Part shown: one piece after another, positions 29,985 to 42,427 of the stretch | Numbering within the stretch: the first letter of the stretch is position 1 | Layout of the letters: each line of letters starts with the position of its first letter | Origin: Adiantum capillus-veneris | Taxonomy: Eukaryota > Streptophyta > Polypodiopsida > Polypodiales > Pteridaceae | NCBI GenBank assembly: GCA_014529385.2 | Contig: CM043944.1 | Coordinates: 180,379,740-180,443,739 of the forward strand | Direction: 5' to 3' | Length of the DNA stretch: 64,000 nt | Notes under the pieces: model-generated | Database searches by the model: none | What the model saw: only the letters and a program-made list of their open reading frames with translations | What the model was told of the DNA's origin: nothing | Position numbers and translations under genes: made by a program

Positions 29985-32210
29985 AATGTAAAGCCTAGCT
30001 TGGTGGCGTCCTAAGACGCTCACTACAAGGTGGATATAAACATTCCAATCATCGTACAAAGAGGACCCAATTAGTCAGTCACCGTTCGATATCAAAGAAA
30101 TCTCATTAAAGACTCACTAAAAGAGCATCAACGACAACAAGACCATCAAGAGCTACATGGTGAGCCAAGCATCAACTTTGATGTAGACCTAAGTAGAGGA
30201 CAAAAGCATGGTGACAAAGGCCAAAAGCAATCAATATAATGCACAGGATCCAACAAACCCTCCCTCAAGGACCAAGCACTTCAGCTAACGCATCATGGAA
30301 CAACAAATTCCTACTCTACTTGTAGTTGAAGCCTACTATCAATAGGCCACATACATTTGGGTCTTAAGCGCTTCACTTAATGCATCTTGAGACAACGAAG
30401 TCCAACTCCTCTACTTGTCGTGGAAGGCTACTACCAAGGGGCCACATAAATTTGAGTCCTTAAGAGATCACCTCTACCAAAGAGTTCTCTACCACCTTAA
30501 GCATCAAGAAGGAGATCGCCTATTACAAATATGGACACTGCAACCATTTGGCTCTTCCTTTTATCAATCTTTTGTTTTTACTTAAATAAATTACACAAAG
30601 TTAATCACATATACAATCACCTCAAGATAGTGGGTGGTGGCAAACATTCTCCAAGTAACCCTTTAGGTTCAAGCAAATTTGATCACAACAAGATTAGGTA
30701 GAGACAATGTCACAACCAAGCGGAGTAACCAAATAATGGACGATGCTTCAATGGACTCCAAAGAGCACAACAATTTTGGTCAAGCGAACTACCTTGATTG
30801 AGGCTCACATCCTGATTAATGACCCTGGGGATGGTTGCAAATTGTTACAATGCAACCAAGGTCCAGGAAAAGTCATCGTCACAAGAACTCTTCTATGACC
30901 AACTTAGCAGGTCCAATACTTCAAAGCAGTTGCAACTTCTTTCCACTAATGTCATTTATAGCACTCCATATCATAATGGTGAATAATTGGCCACAAATTT
31001 CAAATACACCAGCCTGCCTAAGTCAATTGTAAACAATGTCTCAACAATGGCTTACATGCTTCTTTGCACTATCTAGGTTGCATTAGCTATCAAGTTTGAA
31101 ATTTTGGGTTGTTTAAAAAGCATGTATAGCTTTAACTCATGCTATGCACACATTATGCACCAGAGCTTGTAAAAAAGAAGAAGGATAAAAGGTGTTACTT
31201 ACAAATCTCTAGCAATGTTGATAAGGATGGCATATGATGCTATTTTATCAATTGATGCATTGCTAGCAAGTCCAACCTAATATAATCATCGACAAAAAGA
31301 AGAAGAAAAGGAGGAAGAAGAAGTGCTTTGAAGCCCGGCATCAATACCAAAGTGTGAGAAAAGCTTGCAATGTAGGGAATCCAAATATGTGGTCAAAACT
31401 TAGATCTAACCTCATATGCATTTCCTACTGACTATCTTTTGAAACTTGCAAGTTATGGCAAAACATGTACTAGCTTTAGGTTTTTGGCAATCTTTGGGAT
31501 GATCTAATATAGTGCCAAAGATGCTTGCCTATCCCAAAATCTCTACTAATGTGAAGAAGACAAAATTGTGAAGTAACAGAGAAAGGAAATGGATATTAAA
31601 AGGTAGTATAATCTCAAAATCATAATTAGACCATAACACTCTTTACTAATCAACCACATAAACCATAAACACTAACTAATTTTAAAAATTGACAAGTACA
31701 CACGACTTATTAGTCTATAGTAGAGCTTGAATATGTCACTTTAACTTTTTTGGTGTGGTTGGTGACAAGTGGATGAAAGTGTCAAAAGACCTCTCCTCCA
31801 AGTCCTACGTCGTGGGCAACGATGCCAATATCGACAAATACATCAAGATCCGACTGTGTAAAAGCGAGGACTCTGACTATCATAATAGCAATTTAAGGAC
31901 ATTGTTGCACCAATTATGGTAAGAGGCTCTAAACATCATAGACACAGTGTTCTCTAGAGAGCTATATGAATCTAACACTCAATATCTATACTAACGAGCT
32001 ATGCACACTCTACCATCCTATGAGCTTTGATGATAGGTGAAATAGTTGTCTATACTATTCAAAAATCTACTAGCACAAAACTCTAGGATATCAAGGCCAT
32101 AGGAGACCGTATCGTAATAGCTAATTGCAAATAAAAAAATTGTTCCTAAATGGAAAAAACACCTAATCTTATCCAAATCACACAATCTTAGATTCTAATG
32201 GCTTAATATC
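29985..32210. other. AT-rich unassigned region (left arm)
   Basis: No coding domain is recognised on either strand. Two related phrases in 30280-30440 (CACTTCAGCTAACGCATCATGGAACAACAAATTCC and CGCTTCACTTAATGCATCTTGAGACAACGAAGTCC-like text, each followed by CTACTTGT) point to an old internal duplication of about 110 bp. The rest looks like decayed repeat DNA. The mirrored copy is 54900-57100. Confidence 0.55.
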
Positions 32211-32719
32211 AGTGAGAGTTGTGTGGGAGATCTCTGACCAATGATTGCTTCTCTTTGGAAGTTTTATGTTTATGGATATTGATGATTAGCACCTTATGTG
32301 TGCTTGAGCTTTGTTGAGAGCAGTTTTTAACTCTCCACAGGGAGCTCACTTCGGGTCACATTTTTTCTTACATTTCATTGGTGCTTGTTTGATTGTATAT
32401 CCTATGCCTGTTTGATTGCCTGTCTTGCTATATTAGAGTGATAATTTCATATTTTTTATATACGTTGTATTGTGGATATTGCCATTGTATCTCATTGTGG
32501 AGTCGATTTTCGCTTGTTTGGCAATCTCGATCGTTTTGGAGACTCAATCCCGAAAAGTCCTTTTTGAGACTGTGGCTAGTCGTGTTTGCATAGCCTTTTG
32601 TGAAAGCTGTTACGTGAGGTTTTTCTTGAAATTGAGCACTAGGGACCGAGCTATCAAGTGAGATGGATTAGGTTGCTAGAGATCAGTATTCGTGGCCTCG
32701 CCATAAGAGATGTATCGAC

Positions 32720-33401
32720 TGGTATCGGTGCTTTGATCCCAAGTTGATAGTCTTTCAATAGTTTCTTTGAGAAGTTTATGCCAGTGTATGCCCAATCAGT
32801 ACTCTTTGTTGCTTTATGCATTGTTTTTTGTTGACTTTTGCTTGAGATTTTGATCTTTGTATATAGGAGACTGTGTCGGATTTATTTCATCGCGAGTTGT
32901 CTAGTTTTTCTCTACAACGCTCTTTTACATTGGCCTTACGATGATTGTGTTGAGTTTCTAGTTGAGATTTTGATCTCTGCGTAGAGAATATTGATCTCTA
33001 GTTGAGTTTCTAGTTGAGATTTTGATCTCTGAGTAGAGAATATTGCTAAAATTTTTGCGACAAAATGGACTTAAGCTCTTAGTGTTATTCTCTTCCAATT
33101 ATCTATTGTCACTATAGTTGGATCTTCTGGGACAGAAGATTACTACATAGTGAAATTTGATGGTACAAATTTCACTATATGGAAGCAGAGAATATTTGAT
33201 CTCCTAATCAACAAAGGATGTGCAGTGCCATTAAAAGAGCGCAAAGAGGGTTTGTACATTGATGATCATTGGGAGAAGTTTGATGCTCCTGCCATGGCAA
33301 CTATTAGGTTGCATCTTGGTGAATCAATATTCTTCAGGATTATGAACAAGGCCAATGCTAAAGAACTATGGTCTCAAAAGTTAAAACATACAATTCTATA
33401 G
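32720..33401 (+). pseudogene. Copia-type gag fragment with leader (left arm)
   Basis: The frame 33150-33401 starts KFDGTNFTIWKQRIFDLLI and contains ATIRLHLGESIFFRI and NAKELWSQ, the N-terminal gag domain of Ty1/copia elements. It stops at 33401, where homology ends. About 430 bp upstream, TGGTATCGGTGC (32720-32731) is close to an initiator-Met primer site, in the right orientation. A 51-bp unit ending GAGAATATTG is duplicated in the leader (about 32945-33047). No pol is present. Confidence 0.7.
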
Positions 33402-33870
33402 GATACAACAAGTAGAAATAGCTCTTCATGTCTGGGTAGTAATTCATAACATGAAGAGAATCAATGAAATAAGCATGGAAAGATGAAGCAAACGGTATCA
33501 ATTGCATTAGCATCTCGTAGGCACAAATGAAAAAATTCTCATGATAGCCAGATATCGCTCTGCAAGACTCTTGTCCACTTAATTGATTGTTGCTTAAAAG
33601 TGAACGAACTAAGGTTTTGAGATCTGGCACAAGGCTATCTCATAGTATCCAAACTCAATGGTTGAGGGCTCATAGGAACTGTTTTAAAATCTACACTAGG
33701 CATATCAAAATAGTCTTACAAAAGAATATTCTTACGATTGTATTTTCATGTATTTACAAACGTTGGCTTAGACATTAAATGTGCATAAAAGGAATTATCC
33801 CACTTGAGCAAAATTTGAAGGGGACCACCACGTTGCAGGAAATCTTCAATCAAAATATTTTGATGGCTAT
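33402..33870. other. Unassigned sequence after the copia gag fragment
   Basis: Short frames on both strands (for example 33358-33630 minus, 90 codons) are identical in the two arms but match no family I know. The abrupt end of gag homology at 33401 suggests a deletion or insertion junction. Confidence 0.45.
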
Positions 33871-33879
33871 CTAATTGTT

Positions 33880-34680
33880 TAGTCGATCAACAATCATCTT
33901 GGAAATGCATCAACCGCCTAGATGCAATTTCCATTGCATCATGCCATAACATCTTGCATAGGAAACTTTTGCGTGGGCAGTTGGCACAATTCTAAGATAG
34001 TCTCGAGTGGTCATTAAAATTTGTTTGGGGTACTTTCAAGATGGTTTTTGATGGTTATCAAAATTTATATGCACGAAGAATATATTGTTTACCAACGCAT
34101 GAAAATTTTGTAAGAATTCTAGCACCCTTTTTGCACCTAGCATTTAGACACAAATTTTCACCACATGGCACCGTAGGGCCATGCTTTGGAAATTTGCACT
34201 TTTGAGCCTTTGAGGCATTTCAAGACAATCAAATTTTGAGAGCTAATTGACATTATCTTTGAAGTCCATTAACCACCTAGACACAAATTTCCATGAGGCC
34301 ATACGACCATGCCATCTAGGAAATGTGCATGTGTGTAATTGACGCAATTTCCACACAATCTTCCATGGTCGTAAAATATTTCATGTGTGTGGGATAGAGC
34401 ACCCCTATCCTTCAATCGTGCCAATTTAAAGAGAATTTTGGTACTGTCTTGAAAGTGTGTCAACCATCAAGGCGCAAATTTCCACAACATGATCCCATAC
34501 GACCATGCATAGGAAATTTACATCTCAACACCAACCATTTAGATGTAGATTTCCATTGCAAAGCGCCAGACAAGCATGCATGCAAGATTTGTGCCTTGGC
34601 AAATGATGCAATTCCAAGACAATCATTGATGTTGTCAAAATTTGCATGTGTAAGAGATATGCAATGTTCACCTCCAAAGG
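33880..34680. repeat. Diverged tandem repeat, unit roughly 150-250 bp
   Basis: Several units share a consensus like CAACC(G/A)CCTAGA.GCAAATTTCCA...CCATA(C/A)GACCATGC...TAGGAAA.TT.CAT, then CAATT(C)CAAGACAAT and TCAAAATTTG. Units can be seen near 33900, 34130, 34265, 34450 and 34535. They are too diverged to delimit by eye. Mirrored at 52440-53220. Confidence 0.6.
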
Positions 34681-34769
34681 TTCCGTTATTTTTTCATTTG
34701 CAATAGTCATCGTCATAGTTTGTCATCAATTCAAGCCATCATACGCATTGAAGTATTTGTTTTGCTTGA

Positions 34770-36171
34770 GTTTGCTAAAAAAACTTTGGTGTGAGCGCAA
34801 GGCCGTTGAGGGGTGCACCACAAGTCGCAAGCAACAACTTGGGTTAAAATTTTATCTCCTTCTTAGTTAAGGAATTGTAGGGTTGTCATCAATAGTGGCA
34901 TGGACAATTTTCCACCAATTGATGACAACGTGAGGGAGATGGTAGAGTAGTCTGGGGGCATCTTGCTTGGATCAATCAGGCATGATCCTTCACCATCACC
35001 ATCAACACCAACACCAGACTGGAGCCAATTTCAATGGAGGTCATGATGCAATCAATGATGACGTTTCTCGTACAATATGATGTTGCATGGGTCCATGTAG
35101 AAAGGGATCAGATGACTGCATTGAAGGGATCAAATTGCTGTAGAGAAAGATGGTGAGGGAAGGAGACTTTCTCTCAAAGTGGAACACGAAGACTGGCAGT
35201 TAGCCACGGGAGCATAGAGACTCACAGTTGAGCAAGATAGGGAGGCATAGAGACTTGTAGTGGAGTAAGAAAGGGGCCGACACATGCAAGAGCTAGCTCA
35301 ATTGGTTTTTACAAATGCAACCTCATCCCAAGCCAACACATGTACATCAAGTAAGTGTTTAATATTGACGGTGATGTAAAAAATGACCTTTAGTAATTAT
35401 GATGGTAAGATAGATGCATCCAAAATCTATTCGTGTTTCTTCAATTCAATTCTTATTTTGCCACTACTAGGAATTCTTGCAATGATAAGGTTTTAGTTGC
35501 TACAATTTACGCGATGGGTGACACCATTAATTGGTATTACTTGTGGTAAGAGCAGTAGGCTAAGCTTCATCAAGAAGGGAGTTATCCTTATTACCCCATC
35601 TTCTGTGATTGAGATAGGTTTCACACAGCTCTTAATCTTGCTTTATGCCACCAAGTTATTTGCAATGACTCAAGGATGAGTGGCTTGAAGTTTGTCAGAA
35701 CGACACACAAGTCTGAACGGCAGCTTGTAGCTTAGCTTTGGGAGCCAAGAGAATTGTCTCAAAACTTCCCTCCATAGTTTGGACAAGGAAATCAAGTTTG
35801 ATGTCCATTTCACCAAGCCTAAGGACTTGAAGAGGCTATCAATGTGGTGTTAGAGCATGAATAGGATAACAATGATGGTAATCCAAAGGTGGCCAACAAG
35901 AAACTCAATCAAGCACATAATAATGTTAATAAAGGGTTGAGAAAAGTCTAGGAGTCAACTCTCGTTGACTCTAGAGGAAGAAGTTGCAAAAGGAATATTT
36001 GGTGGATAATTGAATGATGAGAAAAGAGCACAGTATGTTCATGATAATCGTTGTTTCAAGCGGAAACATAAGAGTCACATGAAGAGACAATGTTCAAAGA
36101 ATTCTAAAAATAAAGATGATGCAAGCACGTCTCTTGTCAATGGTCTTGATCATGAATATTCCTTGTCAAAG
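34770..36171 (+). pseudogene. Relic gag of a B-like gypsy element (left arm)
   Basis: The stretch begins with GGTGTGAGCGCAAGGCCG, matching the leader of element B (mirror at 63148). It continues through a decayed copy of B gag: YDGKIDA near 35400, then TINWYY near 35525. It ends with a zinc-knuckle remnant CFKRKHKSHMKRQC near 36053-36094, where the second Cys is Arg. Stops are frequent, so this insertion is much older than element B. Orientation is opposite to B in the left arm. Confidence 0.75.
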
Positions 36172-36322
36172 CACTACTAGAAATCTTTGTTGGTAGGGAT
36201 GTCAAAGGTTGCTCAAGTGACACATTTTGTGTTGCTTAAGCAATGTTTGTCACAAAATTGATTTATAGAAGCTTCTCTTATGCATCCAAGTGTTTCTTAA
36301 GCAACATTATAACGTTTTTTAA
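36172..36322 (+). mobile_element. Possible CACTA transposon end
   Basis: CACTACTAGAAATCTTTGTT at 36172 resembles En/Spm (CACTA) terminal repeats of plants (CACTACTAGAAAA type). It is followed by TTGGTAGGGATG and short inverted motifs (GTGACACATTTTGTGTTGCTTAAGC), as in subterminal regions. Homology to the relic gag stops exactly at this point. The other end and a transposase were not found. LTR F begins at 36323. Confidence 0.4.
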
Positions 36323-36371
36323 TGTCAAAACTTGGGAGGTTCCAAGTGTGAGCTCCTTGACCATCGACTAA

Positions 36372-36404
<33 letters not shown>

Positions 36405-36578
36405 GTAAAACCTAGGGTAACTGAACATAGCATCTCCTCCCTACCGCCCCTTATATAGGCTAGCTCCTAGCACTTGCCCTAAGCGGATCCCCAATCCGCA
36501 CTGGTCCAGTCCAAGCCCTTGGCCTAGGTCCCTGACCCCCTAGGTTGGGCCTTGCTCCGTAGGACCTTTGTCTTGACA
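36323..36578 (-). mobile_element. LTR F (left arm)
   Basis: On the sense (minus) strand it runs TGTCAAGACAAAGG...AGTTTTGACA, with terminal inverted TGTCAA/TTGACA. It has a TATA box in CCTATATAAGGGGCGG, and a purine tract TTAAGGGGG(G)AGTAA just before it, so it is the 3' LTR of the element at 36579-40956. It contains a (CT)n tract (about 28 nt at 36375-36402) that is about 84 nt in the right arm (50667-50750). Confidence 0.85.
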
Positions 36579-39500
36579 TTACTCCCCCCTTAAGGAAGAG
36601 TTTCCGTCCTCGAAAACACAAGTAGTAATATCTTCTTAAGAATACTGATGTTTTCTTTACTGACGTCCCATAAGTGAGACAATTGTCTGTATGACCGATA
36701 ATTGGTGCAGTGAGGAGGTTCAATGAAACCAAGAGCAACATCTTGATTTTCTACATTGTTGTCCGTTTGCAACCACTTGGGTCTAAATGGTAACTCCATT
36801 TATGACTCGCTTGAGTGCTGTAAAGGAGTAACCTCAACTAAGAGTTGTCCAAAGGCATAACCAGTTTTCAGATCTTCTGAAGGTACTGGAATAATGCAAG
36901 GAAACCTTGGCGTAACTTTCCATGCAGTTGTGAGCCAGATTTCCTTCTCGCTTGAGTATCTTGAAAAGTCCGTAGATAGGGAATGTCCTCGTGTTAGAAT
37001 TCTAAATAGTTTGGAAGACAAGAACTATATGCTCATCCCTAATGAAGGTTACTTGCCAACATACTTTGTTAGCATACCTGGTAAGTCCTTGACGTATGAA
37101 AGTATTGACACAATCTCCAACCCCACCACAAGAGGTGTTCAAAAGTCGAAAATCGTAGTTAAACAAATTGTAGAATAGGGAGAAAATCATCTATTCAGAA
37201 ATGCGTTGTGCTAACGTATGCTCTTAGCAGATCTTTTAGCACAAGATTACTCTTTGTAATCCGCCTATTCCCTTGGATAACTGACAGTACTGAGGTGTGT
37301 TTTCCTCACGGTTTACAAACAGTCGTCCCAGATGACTGGTAAACGGGGAATCACAATAGTGTTTAACATTGGTGAAGAATCAACAATGTCTGAAATAACC
37401 ATCATGGTTAACTTGAAAAAATCCACAAACGCCCAAACCGAGCCATGACTTCTATTGGTGATTAGTAGACTTAAAAGTAATCTCATAGAGATAGTGCACA
37501 TAGAGTGCAAAATGCTTGATAAGCAACAACCTGAGGAATATGCATGCCGTTTCCAAGCAGCCTTTGCTAAACACTAGGACCCATAATACCTAGTGTGCAT
37601 GCATTTAAGAAAAACTAACCCGAACTTGTATATCCATAATGAGCCTTGCCAATACTTATGGCAAAATGTGATGCGCGTAGCACACATTAAAGAAAGAATG
37701 TAAATAGTTCTGAAAAGAAACTAAATACTTTCAGTCGCAATCTTTTGCAAACCTTGCTGAAACGTCTGAATGGAAATAAAAGGTAAAACATTGATCACTT
37801 CTAGGTACAGACAATGAAACTTTTTCATTAACAACTTATAGCCTTGCTAGATGTATAAACAACCATCTATAATGTACCTTAACAAGTCATTCTAAGTATC
37901 CGACAATATCTGGCCACAAAATTGCTCCTGATACGTCGTGCTAAAAATGCTCTAGAAAACAGATGTGACCAGCACCTAGGGACTTTGTCGTGACACATAA
38001 TTGAAATAATGGCGCCAGTGTCAGTCTAGAGACTCATATTCTCCACATGTGGAATATGTCTCATGTAAGGATGTGTAAAAAAGAACATCCTTCAAGTATA
38101 AGATATACTTGTGTGTGGAGGTAACTGCAAGCACTCTACGACGGGAGTGAGAGGGACCCTCATTAGCGTTGCTCCACACTAGCTAAACCGAACTCCTTGA
38201 GTTCCTAGACCATGTTGTATCCCATGTGACAACATGTGCCAAATTGAACCCAACAAGTAGGTTCGTAACAGCATAAGACAAAAAGATAGATTGGACACTT
38301 GGCCCAAAATACTTTGTGCCGACATGCCCTTGGCATGGCTCTGTAACATGGCGTGTACTTAACAACGTACTTGAGATCTTGCAAAGCAACTAAAATGGAA
38401 ATAAACACCAAATCAATATAGCGTTACCTGGAGATTTGAACGTATTGTACACTTACCTGTATTCCAATGGGGAGGAGCACGTCCCCTACCTGGAAAAACA
38501 AACAGCATTGTACTGGAAACCCTGGGTGTTGCCAGTGCAATCGAAGCCCTTGGATTAGAATCTATGTAGTCAAACCCTTGGTAAGACTCTTTGTAGAAAC
38601 TGCTCAACTAGTAGATCACGGTAACTAAACATAGTCAACCGTGTACAAAATGATTGGAATCAACTTGAAAAGTGTCTCCGTCCGCTACCGCGTGTGGTAG
38701 ATTGCGGAATTCTTTCCTTGAAAGTATAACTGGGAGAGATCAACTGTGATCCTTAATGCAGATCAAACTGTGATCCTTAATGCCTATGGGGTGATGTAAT
38801 AATCACCCGCCGGGTCTTACCCCAGAACAGTATGTCCATAGAGACGGCGGCGTAGTGCTATAGAGAGAGTAGGAAATCCACACAAGTGAACTGCCGAGCT
38901 CTTATGGACAACCATGATGTCACAACTGATTGCTGTATCTATACTGTCTTGTAGAGATCAGCTGCTGTGAGTTGAAGATTAGTAAAAACTCAAATGGAGT
39001 GTCACACTGAAAACATGTAGTGCAAAAATGACACCCTAAACTTCGTAATGACAAGACCCTTCCTTGTCAATTAACGTCACTGTGTACTGCATTGGGTATA
39101 ACTGTTCGATCTTGAGAACAAGCATCCAAGGAATACCAATTAGTGGGTCTTATCCTTTGGCTCATAGTCCTTATGCAAATAGTGTTCAATCGACCGATGA
39201 AGACTAATTTGAGTAGCATCTTGGCCACATGCTAGCTGTGAGTTAGAGCACCTTGGCTCAAGCTGACTCATAAGCAAAACATGTATCAAAAGCTTCTTAG
39301 AAGATTGGAGATAGAGAAGGAAAAGAAGAGCATGCTGGGATGAGGAACTTGCCTTAAGTTTTTACAGTGTGTGCATAAGCTATGTCCTCTTACACATCTT
39401 ATGCTTGACTTGCAGCTTATTGTATAAGCATTCCCCAGTTTTCTGGTTGGACTCTTGCATCGAGAGAGGTAACAAAAAAACACAAAACTCATTCCGATCC

Positions 39501-40956
39501 ACCTACCTTGCAGGGGCCATGATTGCCCGTGAGATAAGTATGAGAATTAGGCTCATTTTGGTGTTGTGTGTTGATAGCAACCAACAATCATATTAAACAA
39601 TCGATCCGTAATCTGTCCTTGACAGTTTAGACTGGTAGGGATTCTGTGAGTGATATTCCCTATTTTGCCAGTTCCTCTGAGCTTTGCTTCATATGAAATT
39701 GTCAGAGCAGTTTGCTTTGCACAACGACAATAATTGTCAAGTAAAGTGTAAACATGAAAAAACTTAAACTTGGCTAACCTGGTTGTTGCTGTAACCAATT
39801 GTCATGAAATTTGGAAGGAAAAACTCATTCCAAAATGGCTTATAGCCATATCTGCACAGACGCCGTCGTTTATCCTATACACCTGTTTGGTACATAATGA
39901 AATTAGCTGCAAACACATTTCCTATTCAAACAATTGCAATTGGAATGAACTAATACTGTGTGGCAAACATTCGGTAGCAGCTGTTGGAAATAGTGACAAG
40001 GAGTCGTCCATGCCGAGCAACTGGATGTGCTAATTTCCTTGAGAGTCGAAAACACTAACAATTGTCTATGGAGTGGCATCAAATTGAACCGCTGAGAAAC
40101 CGTGCTCATTAAGTACACCTGCCAAACAACTTTGTACCCTTGAGCCATAAGAATTATCGGCCGTGCCGAGCCCTGTAAGTATCAGTTCCTTTTGCATGGC
40201 TTGAATATTGTGTAGTCAAGCCCTGCTCGATGTTGATCTCTCAACCAAACAGTGGCTCTTTGCAAACAAAGCAGTGGAAAAAAGTTGACTGCATACGGAA
40301 CTTGTCACTGTGCCTGCATGCAAGAGCTACATAACATGTTTGAAAGCATGATCAAACCAAAACAAAAGCTATTTCATATGTTGGCGATAAAAATAATTAG
40401 TCGGCCATGCCAACATCTGTACCATACCCATTTGAGGCATTGCATGTACTTTCCTGAATGCAATTGAATAAGAGTACCAATTGGTAGCAACCTGCGGTGC
40501 ATCATCATTCACTGCTACCTTGGTTGGACAAGAATAATTCTTGAAGCAAGAATTAACTTGTGCAAATATTTGGAATATCCCCTGCAATTGACATCATACA
40601 TAAAACGAGAAAACCTTAAAAACATGAAACCTCAAACCTGTGGATTAGTATGAATCCTTGTGCCCTTGTTGAATCTTGGTCCAGTCTAACCACTAGCACA
40701 TCCCTTGGAGCATCGTTAGAACATGCTATTGGTCGAGTTTTTTGGTGAAAATTAGCTAACACTTTGTGTTGCCCAGTGCAATTCTTGATCGAAGTGAAAT
40801 CATCGATGATTTTGGGACAAAAACACCATGGCAAATCTCTTTCCAAAGATGTGGAAGCACTTGGATTTGCTTCCTCTCGATTGTGCTGAGCATGCCGTAT
40901 AATATGGTCGTGCCATTAGCCATGCTTGAGGCCCTTGCTCAATCAATGTGTCTTGA
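36579..40956 (-). mobile_element. Decayed interior of element F (left arm)
   Basis: This lies upstream of the polypurine tract and LTR F on the minus strand. The last frame (36799-36590) ends just before the tract, in phase with an ending like that of gypsy polyproteins. Elsewhere only short frames of 60-90 codons exist. I could not identify RT, RNase H, integrase or protease motifs in 4.4 kb. Several junctions look like splice sites (for example TTGCAG|GGGATATTCC read from the right arm), but no gene could be assembled. The palindrome edge cuts through it, so no 5' LTR is present. Confidence 0.5.
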
Positions 40957-41297
40957 ATCAACCCATAACCATCATCCTTTTTGTCCTCTCCTTGTCGGGA
41001 TCGATCTTCCGGATTACTAATCTTCCCGTAGAACTGCTTTCGAATCAGTTCTGCCGTTGGGACATTGTCCTGAAACTCGACAACTCCTCGGCCCCGGATC
41101 TCCGAGCTGGGCGAAGCAAGACGTCAAACTCGGAGGGGTGTGTGCCCGGGGTGGGCATGCCCCCTTAACTGTTTGATTGACCAAAGGCCCTCCCCTTGGG
41201 CGGCCGTATGTGAAACACAAGGAGGTGGAGCGATGGCGATGACCTCCGGCAGCACAGCAGGTGAAGCTGCGCTCACCCTGCCCGCTACAGGGCTCAG

Positions 41298-42347
41298 ATG
41301 CAGGGCACGATAAGGCGCGTTTTTCCCAGCAGGCCCGCGTGCACGCTTTTCGATGCACCCATGCTGCTTATGAAAAAGCAACTATGGTCTGTTGTAAAAC
41401 CGAGAGTAAGCGAATTATCCACTTTTGTTGAAGGCACTCTCACTAGGGCCCAAATTGCACAAGCACAAGCTAAAGATGAACAAGCACTAGGCATAATTAT
41501 CACATCACTCCACGATAATTATGTGCACTTTACAAAGAGCTGCACCACTGCAATCCAAGAATGGGATATTTTGCAACATAACTTTGGTGCTAAACAAAAG
41601 CAAAGTAAGATTAGCTTTAAAAAAATTCTTTACAAACTTACTATGCTTCAGAGGGAGGATGTTTCAAGCCTCGTTAACAAACTAATGAGCATAATCACGC
41701 AGCTTACTTACATTTAGTGCCAAGTCCCGGAAGAAGATCAAGTCGCTATGCTCCTGAGTGCTCTACCTGAAAGTTTTGACAACATAGTCACAGTCTTAGA
41801 GCAAAAAGAGCCCATACCTTCTCTACAATATGTCACAGGGGCAATCAATGAAGAAGAAAAGAAAAATAAGAAGAAATTTGATAAATCTAAATCAGTGGGA
41901 GGAGCTTGTTTTGCATCATCATCACCATCATCTAGGGCATCATCATCATCATCATCTAGGTTAAATAACAAGATGTGTTATTTTGCATCATCATCACCAT
42001 CATCTAGGGCATCAGCATCATCACCTAGGTTAAATAACAAGATATGTTATGAGTGTGGCAAGCCTGGACACTTCTCCAAGGACTGCTACAAGGACAAGTA
42101 TTGTAGCAATTGCGGCATCAAAGGTCATTCACCATCAAAATACCAAGGAAACAACAACAAAGACAAAGCTAGAGTCAATCTAGCAGAGGAAAAAGATGGA
42201 GATTCAAATCAAAAGGAAGAGAATTGTCTCCATGTGTGTACCGTCCCCAAATACTTTTACGAGTATACTGATGTATTGTGGATATGGATGGTCGTCCACC
42301 TTCTTTGTTTAAGGGGAGTATTTATTAGTCTGTGTAACACCATATGA
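41298..42347 (+). pseudogene. Copia-type gag with one in-frame stop
   Basis: One continuous frame is broken only by a TAG at 41715-41717. The first part (about residues 25-139) is the UBN2/copia gag domain (EWDILQHNFG, SFKKILYKLTML, VNKLMSIITQL). After the stop come MLLSALPESFDNIV, a Lys-rich linker, and two copies of an FASSSPSSRAS..RLNNK segment from a tandem duplication (41910-42045). Next are a zinc knuckle CYECGKPGHFSKDC and a second, imperfect one (CSNCGIKGHSPSKY). Pol is absent: soon after the knuckles the sequence runs to a polypurine tract and LTR. This is an internally deleted copia element. Confidence 0.87.
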
Positions 42348-42427
42348 TGAGACCACTCAGTCTGTGTGACTATTAGCTTGTGCGGCTTTAGGGCTTGATT
42401 CATCTTATTTGAGTATAGTCCATGCCT

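Larger units (their letters stand above)
23308..40956 (+). repeat. Left arm of giant inverted repeat
   Basis: From about 23308 inward to 40956 the sequence is the reverse complement of 64000-46116. More than 30 open frames have identical translations in mirrored positions. The sum of mirrored coordinates stays between 87068 and 87312, stepping only at microsatellites and a few patches. The inner edge is sharp: both arms share ...CAATGTGTCTTGA and then diverge. The outer limit is set only by the end of the window. Confidence 0.97.

Noticed and set aside
35461-35480. Second CACTA-like terminus (CCACTACTAGGAATTC)
   Set aside because: It lies inside the relic gag and aligns with the corresponding bases of B gag, so the match is coincidental.
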